Part shown: piece after piece, positions 9,101 through 15,828 of the stretch
Position numbering within the stretch: position 1 is the first letter of the stretch
Layout: each line of letters opens with the position of its first letter
NCBI GenBank assembly: GCA_937872475.1
Contig: CALMSY010000008.1
Coordinates: 1-40,010 of the forward strand
DNA length: 40,010 bases
Source: 67-14 sp020438345
GTDB lineage: Bacteria > Actinomycetota > Thermoleophilia > Solirubrobacterales > 70-9
Direction: 5' to 3'
Program-made: the position numbers and the translations under genes
Notes under the pieces: model-generated
Told to the model about the DNA's origin: nothing
Seen by the model: the letters and a program-made list of their open reading frames with translations, nothing else
Databases searched by the model: none

Positions 9101-10397
9101 GGGCGGATTCTGGCTCGGCGGAGAGGTTGATTTCGAAACCTCATCCGGACCGACCGGTCCGACCGGACCGACTGGCTCGACCAATCCGACCGGACCGACT
9201 GGCTCGACCAATCCGACCGGTCCGACTGGCTCGACCAATCCGACCGGTCCGACCGGCCCGACCACACCGGTCACTCCGGCGGGCGAACAGCTGGAGGCAA
9301 CCTTCAGCGAAGGCCGCATGAACCTGAACGAGGCGGGTGGTCCGTCCACCTCCGGTGTGAAGGTTGTTGACTCCACGGTTCCCGATGCCCCGGTCGTTTT
9401 CCAGACCAACAGCTGGAACCGCAGTAGTGGTGCGATCGACGCACCCCCTTCATCGCTGACTTTCCCGTCCAAGGAGCTACAGATGAACGCCATGGGCATC
9501 GATCTCAATGTGAAGATCGAGTTCCGGGCACTTGGGAACATCACCGGCAACTACAGCGAGTCAAGCGGTGCCATGTCACTCGGCTTCAACGCCGGTGCGC
9601 TGATCACCGTGGTCGCTCCGGCCCTCAACAATCTGGAAGTGCTGAAGTGTGATGTCACCCCGATTCCGTTGAGTTTCTCCTCTGCTGGGGCGACGCTGGT
9701 TGATCCGGGCGAGCCCGGGGCGACACCGCCGCGTCCGGCCAAGGACTGGCAGGCTGCCGCATTCCAGCGGCCCGGCGGAAGCGCCACGGCCGATCCGGAA
9801 GGCGCGGTCACATCGCTGTGGAACTCACTGCCGGCCTCAACCCCGATCAGCCAGGCCATGCCCGGCGTCGCGACCTGTGCCGGAACCCTGGACGGGATGC
9901 TCGGTGGCAAGGGTGGCTTCTGGCTCGGTGGCAAGGTCCACTATGGAGTGACCACCGGACCGACCGGACCGACCGACACGACCGGACCGACCGGACCCAC
10001 AGGTCCGACCGATTCGGATGTTCCGGCCAAGGGTGAAGCGTTCTTCGACGGCAAGAACCTTCACATCCGGCTCTACTGCCCGAAGTCATTCAAGCCATCA
10101 TGCAAGAGCAGCTCGGCACCGGTGACCAGGAAGGTCGGAAAGAACGCCAGCCGCAAGGCCAAGAAGAAGGTCAAGCAGATGTCCAAGCCGGTGAAGACCA
10201 ACATCAAGTCCGGCAAGTGGAAGAAGGTCACCTACCTGATCAAGCCCAAGTACCGGGCGACCGTTCAGAAGATGGTTGGCAAGAACAAGCGTCTGTTGAT
10301 CATCCGGCAGAAGGTGAAGGCCAAGAAGTTCAACGGCAAGAAGTTCAAGGGCAAGAGCAGGACCTTCTACCACAAGCACAAGGTCAAGGCACACTGA
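6147..10397 (+). CDS. Giant collagen-like multidomain surface protein, interrupted by an in-frame TAG
   Basis: One frame runs 1416 codons from ATG 6147 to TGA 10397, broken only by TAG at codon 104 (6456-6458). Seen in order: a signal peptide (hydrophobic ~14-34, AEA-A cleavage near 39); a beta-rich domain (~45-170) split by the TAG; a long Asn/Thr-rich region including a PKD-like WDLDGDNSNG stretch (~590); a cadherin/Ig-like domain (~660-750, ending in SFTYKVDDGFGGSDTA); a Gly-Pro-Thr linker; a beta domain (~777-997); a second Gly-Pro-Thr linker; a near-copy of that domain (~1048-1267); a third linker; and a Lys-rich C-terminal ~125 residues. The first domain looks like a distant third copy of the duplicated one. 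Protein is probably exported and adhesive or structural. A 135-base leader with AGAGGA precedes the start; a strong terminator follows. Sequence error, recent nonsense mutation or readthrough are all possible. Confidence 0.8.
6456..6458 (+). other. In-frame amber codon inside the large surface-protein gene
   Basis: TAG stands between ...FPVQVM and VDTPIG... in a frame that is open for 103 codons before and 1312 codons after it. The protein on both sides aligns with the paralogous domains later in the same gene (SAPASGLVFPVQVM against DAPASSLTFPSKELQM; ITGSLNPGTGEVHIN against ITGNYNESSGAMSLG), so the flanks belong to one fold. The first GTG after it, at 6720, has no ribosome binding site and would lack a signal peptide. 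Confidence 0.9.
8408..8470 (+). repeat. Collagen-like Gly-Pro-Thr repeat, block 1
   Basis: Tandem nine-base units encoding Gly-Pro-Thr (GGC-CCG-ACC and variants), about six copies, joining the cadherin-like domain to the first duplicated beta domain. Synonymous codons vary (CCG/CCC; GGC/GGG). Confidence 0.9.
8476..9138 (+). repeat. Duplicated ~220-residue beta domain, copy 1
   Basis: Begins ATFSEGRMNLNEAGG and ends GKGGFWLGGEVDF. It is closely repeated at about 9292-9948 (copy 2), with long identical stretches at the protein level and strong DNA identity. The N-terminal domain of the same protein (about 6280-6660) is a more distant copy. Each C-terminal copy keeps two cysteines (KCDVTP and ATCADTLDG), suggesting one disulfide per domain. 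Confidence 0.85.
9147..9267 (+). repeat. Collagen-like Gly-Pro-Thr repeat, block 2, with 27-base tandem units
   Basis: Two Gly-Pro-Thr units, then three tandem 27-base units (9165-9191, 9192-9218, 9219-9245) each encoding GPTGSTNPT, then more Gly-Pro-Thr. The three units differ only at a few synonymous positions, as expected from recent slippage or unequal exchange. Confidence 0.9.
9292..9948 (+). repeat. Duplicated ~220-residue beta domain, copy 2
   Basis: Second copy of the domain at 8476-9138. It begins ATFSEGRMNLNEAGG and ends GKGGFWLGGKVHYG, with small insertions and deletions around the DWKAEAFEAPG / DWQAAAFQRPGG loop. Function of the domain unknown. Confidence 0.85.
9957..10012 (+). 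repeat. Collagen-like Gly-Pro-Thr repeat, block 3
   Basis: About six Gly-Pro-Thr-type units, one degenerate (Asp-Thr-Thr), linking the second duplicated domain to the Lys-rich tail. Confidence 0.85.
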
Positions 10398-10440
10398 ATC
10401 CCGGTGTAGCCGACCTGAATCAGGTACAAGGCAATTCAAA

Positions 10441-10472
10441 GCAAAGGGGCCCCGGCATCGGGGCCCCTTTGC
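10441..10472 (+). terminator. Bidirectional terminator hairpin
   Basis: Perfect 13-bp inverted repeat, GCAAAGGGGCCCC at 10441-10453 and its complement at 10460-10472, with a 6-base loop. It lies between the end of the surface-protein gene (+) and the end of the acyl-CoA carboxylase gene (-), so it can serve both. Confidence 0.9.
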
Positions 10473-10498
10473 TTTGCAGAAGTTTCAGCCTGTGTGGG

Positions 10499-12025
10499 TC
10501 AGGCCGGAGTAATGGCGCTGCGGCGTTCGGTAAAGGAACGGTCGCGGCCCTCAGCTAGGGCAAACCGCTTGATCAGCTCGGTCCGGAGGTTCCCAGGCTC
10601 GATAACGGCATCGATGACCATCTCGGATGCCAGATGAAGAAGGTCCACCCCTTCGGCGTATTCCTCGCGCTTTTCGGCGACGAACCTTTCCCGTTCCTGG
10701 TCGTCCTCGATCGCCTGTATCTGGTTGTAGAAGACCGCGTTCACCGCGGCCTGGGGACCCATTACAGCGATCGAGGCATTCGGCAGAGCAAGACAGCAGT
10801 CCGGCTCGAAGGCCGGCCCTGCCATTGCGTAGAGGCCGGCACCATAAGCCTTGCGGACCACGACCGAGATCTTCGGCACAGTCGCTTCGGACATCGCCGA
10901 GATCATTTTGGCGCCATGTCGGATGATCCCCTGCTTCTCGACCGCGGTTCCGATCATGAAGCCGGGAATATCAGCGAGAAAGAGCAGCGGGATGTTGAAG
11001 GCGTTGCAGGTCGAAATGAATCGGGCGGCCTTGTCGGCCGAATCCACGAATAGCACGCCTCCCTTCTGCTTCGGCTGGTTGGCAACCACTCCGACGACTT
11101 TGCCGTCGAGACGGCCGTAGCCGACGATCAGCTCTTTGGCCCAGCGCGCGTGGACCTGGATGAAGGATTCCTTATCGAGCAGCGTGTCGAGCAGCAGTCG
11201 CATGTCGAAGGGCAGGTTCTCGTCCAGCGGGATGATCTCGTCGAGCGGCGTGTCCGAGCCTGGCGGTTTTGGCTCAACATCCGGTACCTGCTCGCGCCAG
11301 CTGGTCGGCATGAAGTGGAGGTAGCGGCGACCGGTCTCGATCGCTTCCTCATCGGTCTTGACCAGAAAGTGGCCACAGCCGGACTTCGAAGTGTGCATGC
11401 GGGCGCCACCCATCTCGTCGAGAGTGACCGTTTCACCGATCACCATCTCCGCCATGCGGGGGGATCCCAGGTACATCGATGCATTGCCGTCGCGCATGAT
11501 CACGACATCGCAAAAGGCCGGTATGTATGCGCCACCGGCCGCGCTGGGGCCGAACAAAAGGCAGACCTGCGGAACCCGGCCGCTCATCTTCACTTCGTTG
11601 TAGAAGATCCGGCCCGCACCGCGGCGTCCGGGGAACATCTGGACCTGTTCGGTAATCCGGGCTCCGGCCGAGTCGACCAGATAGACCATGGGGATCTCCA
11701 GCTTCAGGGCGCGTTCCTGGATCCGCAGAATCTTCTCAACGGTCTTCGGCCCCCAGGAACCGGCCTTGACGGTCGGGTCGTTCGCCATCAGGGCGACCGG
11801 GCGACCCCAGACCAGCCCGGTGCCGGTCACAACACCGTCGGCGCCGAGGCCTTCCTGGTCCCAGTTGGCGAGCAGGGCATCTTCGACGAACGTTCCTTCA
11901 TCCAGGAGCAGGCTCACCCGCTCTCGGACCGGGATCTTTCCTTGCTCCGCGGTCTTTGTGTGATGCCGCTCAGGGCCGCCACCGAGGGCGGCCCTTAGAG
12001 CGGGATCAAGATCGACTCTGGTCAA
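10499..12025 (-). CDS. Acyl-CoA carboxylase, carboxyltransferase (beta) subunit
   Basis: Biotin-dependent carboxyltransferase that moves CO2 from carboxybiotin to an acyl-CoA. At 508 residues it has the full length of the AccD5/PccB/MccB family. The N-terminal half carries the first oxyanion-hole loop GPSAAGGAYIPA (near 158). The C-terminal half carries ADIPGFMIG and EKQGIIRHGAKM (near 347-368). Substrate is uncertain: an HMG-CoA lyase in the same gene run favours methylcrotonyl-CoA (leucine breakdown), but no biotin carboxylase/carrier subunit or isovaleryl-CoA dehydrogenase is in the window, and propionyl- or acetyl-CoA is possible. TTG start at 12025, 10 bases past the dehydrogenase stop; last gene of the leftward run, ended by the hairpin at 10441. 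Confidence 0.9.
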   Translation of the reverse strand: MTRVDLDPALRAALGGGPERHHTKTAEQGKIPVRERVSLLLDEGTFVEDALLANWDQEGLGADGVVTGTGLVWGRPVALMANDPTVKAGSWGPKTVEKILRIQERALKLEIPMVYLVDSAGARITEQVQMFPGRRGAGRIFYNEVKMSGRVPQVCLLFGPSAAGGAYIPAFCDVVIMRDGNASMYLGSPRMAEMVIGETVTLDEMGGARMHTSKSGCGHFLVKTDEEAIETGRRYLHFMPTSWREQVPDVEPKPPGSDTPLDEIIPLDENLPFDMRLLLDTLLDKESFIQVHARWAKELIVGYGRLDGKVVGVVANQPKQKGGVLFVDSADKAARFISTCNAFNIPLLFLADIPGFMIGTAVEKQGIIRHGAKMISAMSEATVPKISVVVRKAYGAGLYAMAGPAFEPDCCLALPNASIAVMGPQAAVNAVFYNQIQAIEDDQERERFVAEKREEYAEGVDLLHLASEMVIDAVIEPGNLRTELIKRFALAEGRDRSFTERRSAITPA

Positions 12026-12034
12026 GCCAGGCCC

Positions 12035-12919
12035 CTAGAGGCCCGGGTTTACCGGGACCGGCTTTTCACCGGAGTAGTCGTAGAAACCACGGCCCGATTT
12101 GACACCGAAGAAGCCGGCGGCAACCATTTTGCGGAGCGTGGGCGGCGCCGCGAAACGACGTTCGCGGAACTCGTCGAACATCACATTCGAGATCGAGTGA
12201 AGGGTGTCGAGACCGACGAAGTCAGAAAGAGTCAGCGGACCCATCGGATGACCGGCACCCGCCTTCATCGCTGTGTCGATTTCCTCAATCGTGCCGATAC
12301 CCTCTTCGAGGCCACGGATGCCATCGAGCAGGTACGGGACCAGCAGGCGGTTGACGATAAAGCCGGCCTTGTCCTTGGTTTCGACCGTGGTCTTCTTCAG
12401 CTTTTCTCCGTAGGCAAGTCCGATCCCCATTGCTTCAGGGGAAGTGGTGACCGACTGGATCACCTCGAGCAGCGGCATGCGCTGGACCGGGTTGAAGAAG
12501 TGCAGGCCGAGGAACTGGCCCGGCCTGGTGGTGGCCGCTGCCTGGTTGATCACCGGCAGCGACGACGTGTTGGTTGCGAAGTAGGCCTCGTCCTTGACGA
12601 TCCCGTCCAACTGCTTCCAGAGCCCGAGCTTGGTGTCGAGATTCTCAGTGACCGCTTCGATCACAAGGTCACAGTCCGCGAAGTCAGCGAGTTCGGTGGT
12701 ACCGGTGATCCGGTCAAGCACGGCATCGGCGTCGGCCTGTTCGATCTTGCCCTTCTCGACCGCCCTGCCAAGTTGCTTGCTGATCTTGCCGATCCCCTTG
12801 TCAAGGGCACCCTGGTCGATTTCAGCAACGACGACCTCATAGCCGGCCTCGGCACTGACCTGAACGATGCCGTGGCCCATCAGACCGCAGCCGACAACCC
12901 CAACCTTCTTGATCTCCAT
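12035..12919 (-). CDS. hbd: 3-hydroxybutyryl-CoA dehydrogenase
   Basis: NAD(P)-dependent oxidoreductase interconverting acetoacetyl-CoA and 3-hydroxybutyryl-CoA. 294 residues, the normal length for the single-function Hbd/PaaH/FadB2 family. The Rossmann motif GCGLMGHGI is at residues ~10-18. The catalytic region LGLHFFNPVQRMPLLEV holds the active-site histidine (near 138), and TKDKAGFIVNRLLVPYL begins the C-terminal dimer domain. ATG 12919 is preceded by AGGAGGA, one of the strongest ribosome binding sites in the window. It could work in fatty-acid or polyhydroxybutyrate metabolism, or supply crotonyl-CoA to Ccr (27788). Family assignment is firm; direction in vivo is inference. Confidence 0.93.
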   Translation of the reverse strand: MEIKKVGVVGCGLMGHGIVQVSAEAGYEVVVAEIDQGALDKGIGKISKQLGRAVEKGKIEQADADAVLDRITGTTELADFADCDLVIEAVTENLDTKLGLWKQLDGIVKDEAYFATNTSSLPVINQAAATTRPGQFLGLHFFNPVQRMPLLEVIQSVTTSPEAMGIGLAYGEKLKKTTVETKDKAGFIVNRLLVPYLLDGIRGLEEGIGTIEEIDTAMKAGAGHPMGPLTLSDFVGLDTLHSISNVMFDEFRERRFAAPPTLRKMVAAGFFGVKSGRGFYDYSGEKPVPVNPGL

Positions 12920-12951
12920 CTGGGGAGTTCCTCCTGTAGCGAAGTTCTTCA

Positions 12952-12970
12952 GCCCCCGGAAGGCGGGGGC
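12952..12970 (-). other. GC-rich intercistronic hairpin without a U tract
   Basis: GCCCCCG (12952-12958) and CGGGGGC (12964-12970) form a 7-bp stem with a 5-base loop, between the Lys-rich secreted protein gene and hbd. No T run follows on the minus strand, so it may be a weak attenuator or an mRNA processing/stability element rather than a full terminator. Confidence 0.45.
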
Positions 12971-12993
12971 AACCGGCCCCGGACCCTATTCGA

Positions 12994-13341
12994 TCAGAGC
13001 GGTTCCAGAGTGGTGATGCCGAGACCGAGGTCAAGACAGAAGAGGCCGTACTTGACGTATTCCTTGTGCATCTCGGGACTGAGCGAGCAGGTGATACCTG
13101 GCCGGTACGGGCTACCGGCCCAGGGCTTGCCACCCTTGTCCCCCTTGCCCTTCTTCGAGTTCTTGAGACATTGGCGTTTCTTCTTGCCCTTGAACTTCTT
13201 GCACTTCTTCTTTGCATTGCCAGAGACCGAAACCGAAGCTCCCGGGCCGGAAAGGTTGACCGCCTGTGCCGGCACCGAAATCAACCCGCCGGCCAGGGCG
13301 AATGCAACCAGGGCAGGAAGAAAAACCCGGAGCCGGATCAT
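12994..13341 (-). CDS. Small secreted Lys/Cys-rich protein, function unknown
   Basis: 115 residues. A clear Sec signal peptide (basic MIRLRVF, hydrophobic ~5-24, cleavage near VPAQA-V at 27) is followed by a strongly basic segment (KKKCKKFKGKKKRQC, about 44-58) and a C-terminal ~45 residues with two more cysteines. Four cysteines in the mature part could form two disulfides. Its ATG overlaps the stop of the upstream SnoaL-like gene (ATGA, 13338-13341), so it is translationally coupled into an otherwise metabolic gene run. The basic mature region resembles the Lys-rich tail of the giant surface protein. No family recognised. Confidence 0.75.
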   Translation of the reverse strand: MIRLRVFLPALVAFALAGGLISVPAQAVNLSGPGASVSVSGNAKKKCKKFKGKKKRQCLKNSKKGKGDKGGKPWAGSPYRPGITCSLSPEMHKEYVKYGLFCLDLGLGITTLEPL

Positions 13342-13718
13342 GATGCGGTGGCAGCCTCGATCCGGCGGCCCATTTCCCTGCCCAGAGCCTCAAGTCCGGA
13401 AGCAGGACGGACCATCACCGTCATCTCGGAGATCTTGCCGTCCTCATTGAACCCGAGAATGTCCACACCCTGCAACTCCCGGTCGCCTACCCTGGCCTCG
13501 AACTGAAGCACCGCGACATTGTCAGTCTCGACGTGGGCGATGTATCTGAAATCCTCCAAAACCTGCACGACGTTGCCCAGCAGGAATGCGAGCGCGTCAA
13601 TGCCCTCATACGGTTTGTGGACGAAGGGACTGCGGAAGACAACGTCCTCCGTGAACAGATCCCTGCCCGACTCGAAATCCTTTGCTTCCGCTGCCGCCCT
13701 GAAACCGTCGCTCTTCAT
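13338..13718 (-). CDS. SnoaL-like / NTF2-fold protein
   Basis: 126 residues from ATG 13718 (MKSDGF); a further upstream in-frame start at 13745 adds only nine residues. The pattern of an N-terminal helix with FESGRDLFTEDVVFRSPF, then YEGIDALAFLLGNV and a curved sheet ending in MTVMVRP, is that of the SnoaL/NTF2 alpha+beta cone fold. Such proteins may be isomerases, hydrolases or small-molecule binders; no catalytic dyad can be assigned. It lies 45 bases after the HMG-CoA lyase gene and is coupled by a 4-base overlap to the secreted Lys-rich protein gene. Confidence 0.75.
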   Translation of the reverse strand: MKSDGFRAAAEAKDFESGRDLFTEDVVFRSPFVHKPYEGIDALAFLLGNVVQVLEDFRYIAHVETDNVAVLQFEARVGDRELQGVDILGFNEDGKISEMTVMVRPASGLEALGREMGRRIEAATAS

Positions 13719-13763
13719 GGCTGGATCATATCCAAGGCGAAACACACTGGAAAGGTGTTCCGC

Positions 13764-14702
13764 TCATCGATGCCAATCGACGATCCCGGCCTTCAGTACA
13801 TGGGAACCAAGAGGACGGCCGAGGACCCTCTGGGCTTCGGCCGAGGCTTCGATCAGCTTCGGCAAATTGACACCGGTATCAATCCCCATTTCCTCAAGCA
13901 TCGAGACCAGATCCTCAGAGGCTATGTTGCCGGTTGCTCCGGCCGGAACCGGGCAGCCGCCGAGCTCGCCGAAACTCGACTCGAAGGAATCGATCCCTTC
14001 TTCGAGCGCGGCCAGAACATTGGCCAGGCCCTGGCCGCGGGTGTCATGGAAGTGGGCCGTCAATTCGACCCGCCCCAACCCTTCCGCCGAAAAGCGCTCT
14101 TGTACCTCGGCGAAGAAGCGGCGAACCTGGACCGGGTTCGCCATGCCGGTGGTATCGCCAAAACCGACCTCGACGCAACCTGCCCGGGCCAGCCGCAGGG
14201 CCAGGTCGAGCACGTTCCCGACCGGTACATCCCCCTCATACGGGCATCCGAAAGACGTTGATATCACCCCTTCAGAGCGCAGACCGGCCGCAACCGCGAC
14301 GGGAATCGTGTCTTCGAGGCCGGCAATCGATTCCTCGACGCTCCGGTTGACGTTCTTCCGGTTGTGGGTCTCGGATGCCGACAAGAAGAAGTTGGTTTCG
14401 TCAAAACGGTCACGGCGCTCAAGCGCACGTTCGAGCCCGCGGCGATTCGGGATGAGCACCGAGTAGGCGACACCATCCGGACGGTCGATTCCGTCCAGAA
14501 CCTCATCGGCGTCAGACAGTTGCGGGATCACATCCGGCCGGACAAAGGAAGTGACTTCGATCCGCTCGAGTCCGGTCGCGGCGAGCAGGTTCACCAGCCG
14601 GATCTTGTCCGCCGTGGCGATCACCTCGGGCTCGTTCTGGAAGCCGTCCCTGGGGCCGACCTCACGAATTCGCACCGATTCCGGAAGATTCTCAAGGCCC
14701 AT
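13764..14702 (-). CDS. mvaB: Hydroxymethylglutaryl-CoA lyase
   Basis: Cleaves 3-hydroxy-3-methylglutaryl-CoA to acetoacetate and acetyl-CoA, the last step of leucine breakdown. 312 residues, the usual length of a bacterial HMG-CoA lyase. Family marks are all present: RDGFQNE near residue 18 (metal and catalytic Arg-Asp), STSFGCPYEGDVP near 165, metal-binding HFHDTRGQG near 214, and the catalytic cysteine in GGCPVPAGATGN near 246. The start is two bases after the thioesterase stop, so the genes are co-translated. Its product acetoacetate is the substrate of the aacS product at 3259. Relatives acting on other 3-hydroxyacyl-CoAs are the main alternative. Confidence 0.92.
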   Translation of the reverse strand: MGLENLPESVRIREVGPRDGFQNEPEVIATADKIRLVNLLAATGLERIEVTSFVRPDVIPQLSDADEVLDGIDRPDGVAYSVLIPNRRGLERALERRDRFDETNFFLSASETHNRKNVNRSVEESIAGLEDTIPVAVAAGLRSEGVISTSFGCPYEGDVPVGNVLDLALRLARAGCVEVGFGDTTGMANPVQVRRFFAEVQERFSAEGLGRVELTAHFHDTRGQGLANVLAALEEGIDSFESSFGELGGCPVPAGATGNIASEDLVSMLEEMGIDTGVNLPKLIEASAEAQRVLGRPLGSHVLKAGIVDWHR

Positions 14703-14704
14703 GA

Positions 14705-15076
14705 TCAGGCCACGTTGAAGGAGATCGCTCGACGCTCATGGGTTCCGACCCCGAGCACCCGGTCACCATCCTTCACTTCAACCGAGAAGCGGAATTTGCG
14801 GTCTTCGATCACTTCATCGAGCCGGGACCAGACCGAGCATTCGGTTCCTTCGCCCGCCCCGGAGACATGCTTGATATTCACCTCGAAGCCGACCGTCGCG
14901 CTCCCCTCCGGCAGGAACTCCTGCACCAGGACTGCGCAGTTGCGTTCCATCATCCCGATCATTCCGGGCGTCGACAGAACGCCGGTTTCGAGCAAGCCTC
15001 CGACATCGGTGATCAGCACCCCCTCGACCACGAAAGTGTCCTCGCGTTCAGTTCCTGTCTTCTCGGCAATCGACAT
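14705..15076 (-). CDS. Hotdog-fold acyl-CoA thioesterase-like protein
   Basis: 123 residues. The pattern VLSTPGMIGMMERNCAVL, then TVGFEVNIKHVSGAGEG and FRFSVEVKDGDRVLGVGTHERR, matches the FlK-type (fluoroacetyl-CoA thioesterase-like) hotdog family. These hydrolyse or bind short acyl-CoA thioesters as dimers. The conserved Thr/Ser-Pro near the start of the hotdog helix and the HERR tail are typical. It is the first gene of the leftward run to 10499, with a leaderless-type promoter (TAAGCT six bases before ATG). Substrate unknown; it may release acids from excess CoA esters of the same pathway. Confidence 0.8.
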   Translation of the reverse strand: MSIAEKTGTEREDTFVVEGVLITDVGGLLETGVLSTPGMIGMMERNCAVLVQEFLPEGSATVGFEVNIKHVSGAGEGTECSVWSRLDEVIEDRKFRFSVEVKDGDRVLGVGTHERRAISFNVA

Positions 15077-15082
15077 GGGCCA

Positions 15083-15124
15083 AGCTTAGTCAGCCGGGAC
15101 CTGCTTCCGGCGGGTGCATAAACT
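15083..15124. promoter_or_regulatory. Divergent leaderless promoters (thioesterase run / F420 operon)
   Basis: In a 56-base divergent gap, TAAGCT on the minus strand (15088-15083) is six bases before the ATG at 15076, and TAAACT on the plus strand (15119-15124) is eight bases before the GTG at 15133. Neither gene has a Shine-Dalgarno sequence. No -35 box is obvious on either side. Confidence 0.6.
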
Positions 15125-15132
15125 GCTCCACC

Positions 15133-15828
15133 GTGAGCGAGAACACCGAAGCACCCGTGATCCCAGTAATCGGCGGCACCGGAGCCCTCGGGTCCGGGCT
15201 GGCCAGACGATGGGCTGCCGGCGGTGCCAGAGTCATTATCGGCTCGCGGGATGCCGGTCGGGCAGCCGAGGTCGCCGCGAAGGTCGCAGGGGAAGCAGGC
15301 GGAACTGTCGAGGGCATGAGTAACGCCGACGCCGCGCAAGCCGCTGACATCGTCTTTCTGACTATTCCTTTCCGCAACCAGTCGGAATACCTGACAAACC
15401 TGAAAGGTGTGCTCACCCCCGGTCAGATCCTGGTCGACTGTTCCGTGCCGCTGGCCGCCACGATCAGCGGCAAGGCGACCCGCACGATCGGTATCTGGCA
15501 GGGATCAGCCGCGCAGCAGGCCCAGGAAATGGTGCCTGAAGGCGTGACAGTCGTCTCGGCACTTCATACCGTCAGTGCCCCCGGTCTTTCCGACCTCGGG
15601 CATGAGCTGGACGAGGATGTCCCCGTCTGCGGCGACCGGAAGGCCGACAAGGCCCGCGTGGCCGGTCTGATCTCCCGCATCGACGGTCTTCGGCCGGTCA
15701 ATGCGGGAGCGCTCGAGATGTCGAGAATTGTCGAACAGCTGACCGCCCTGATGATCTCGGTCAACATCCGCTACAAGACCCATGCCGGGCTGAAGTTCAC
15801 CAACCTTCCCGAGGGCGAGACGTTCTGA
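15133..15828 (+). CDS. npdG: F420H2:NADP oxidoreductase (NADPH-dependent F420 reductase)
   Basis: Transfers hydride between NADP(H) and coenzyme F420. 231 residues, as usual for Fno/NpdG. The N-terminal Rossmann motif GGTGALGSGLARRWA (13-27) is followed by IIGSRD, whose Ser-Arg fits NADP 2'-phosphate recognition. HTVSAPGLSDL and the CGDRKADKARV segment are also family features, and the C-terminal helices EQLTALMISVNIRYKTHAGLKFT form the F420-side wall. GTG start; leaderless-type promoter. It is coupled by a one-base stop/start overlap (TGATG) to cofD, so hydride exchange and F420 synthesis are expressed together. Confidence 0.92.
   Translation: MSENTEAPVIPVIGGTGALGSGLARRWAAGGARVIIGSRDAGRAAEVAAKVAGEAGGTVEGMSNADAAQAADIVFLTIPFRNQSEYLTNLKGVLTPGQILVDCSVPLAATISGKATRTIGIWQGSAAQQAQEMVPEGVTVVSALHTVSAPGLSDLGHELDEDVPVCGDRKADKARVAGLISRIDGLRPVNAGALEMSRIVEQLTALMISVNIRYKTHAGLKFTNLPEGETF

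Noticed and set aside
9147..9267. CRISPR-like array from the regular 27-base repeats
   Set aside because: Repeats are in direct contact without unique spacers and keep a protein frame (GPTGSTNPT).
8336..9934. Long minus-strand frames opposite the Gly-Pro-Thr and duplicated domain region (91, 268, 90 and 127 codons)
   Set aside because: They read the complement of the coding repeats (runs of Val-Gly-Pro) and keep the same duplication only because the sense strand does; no start signals or family similarity.
12197..13450. 417-codon plus-strand frame opposite hbd and the secreted Lys-rich protein gene
   Set aside because: It spans several real minus-strand genes and an intergenic hairpin, has no ribosome binding site and no recognisable protein similarity.
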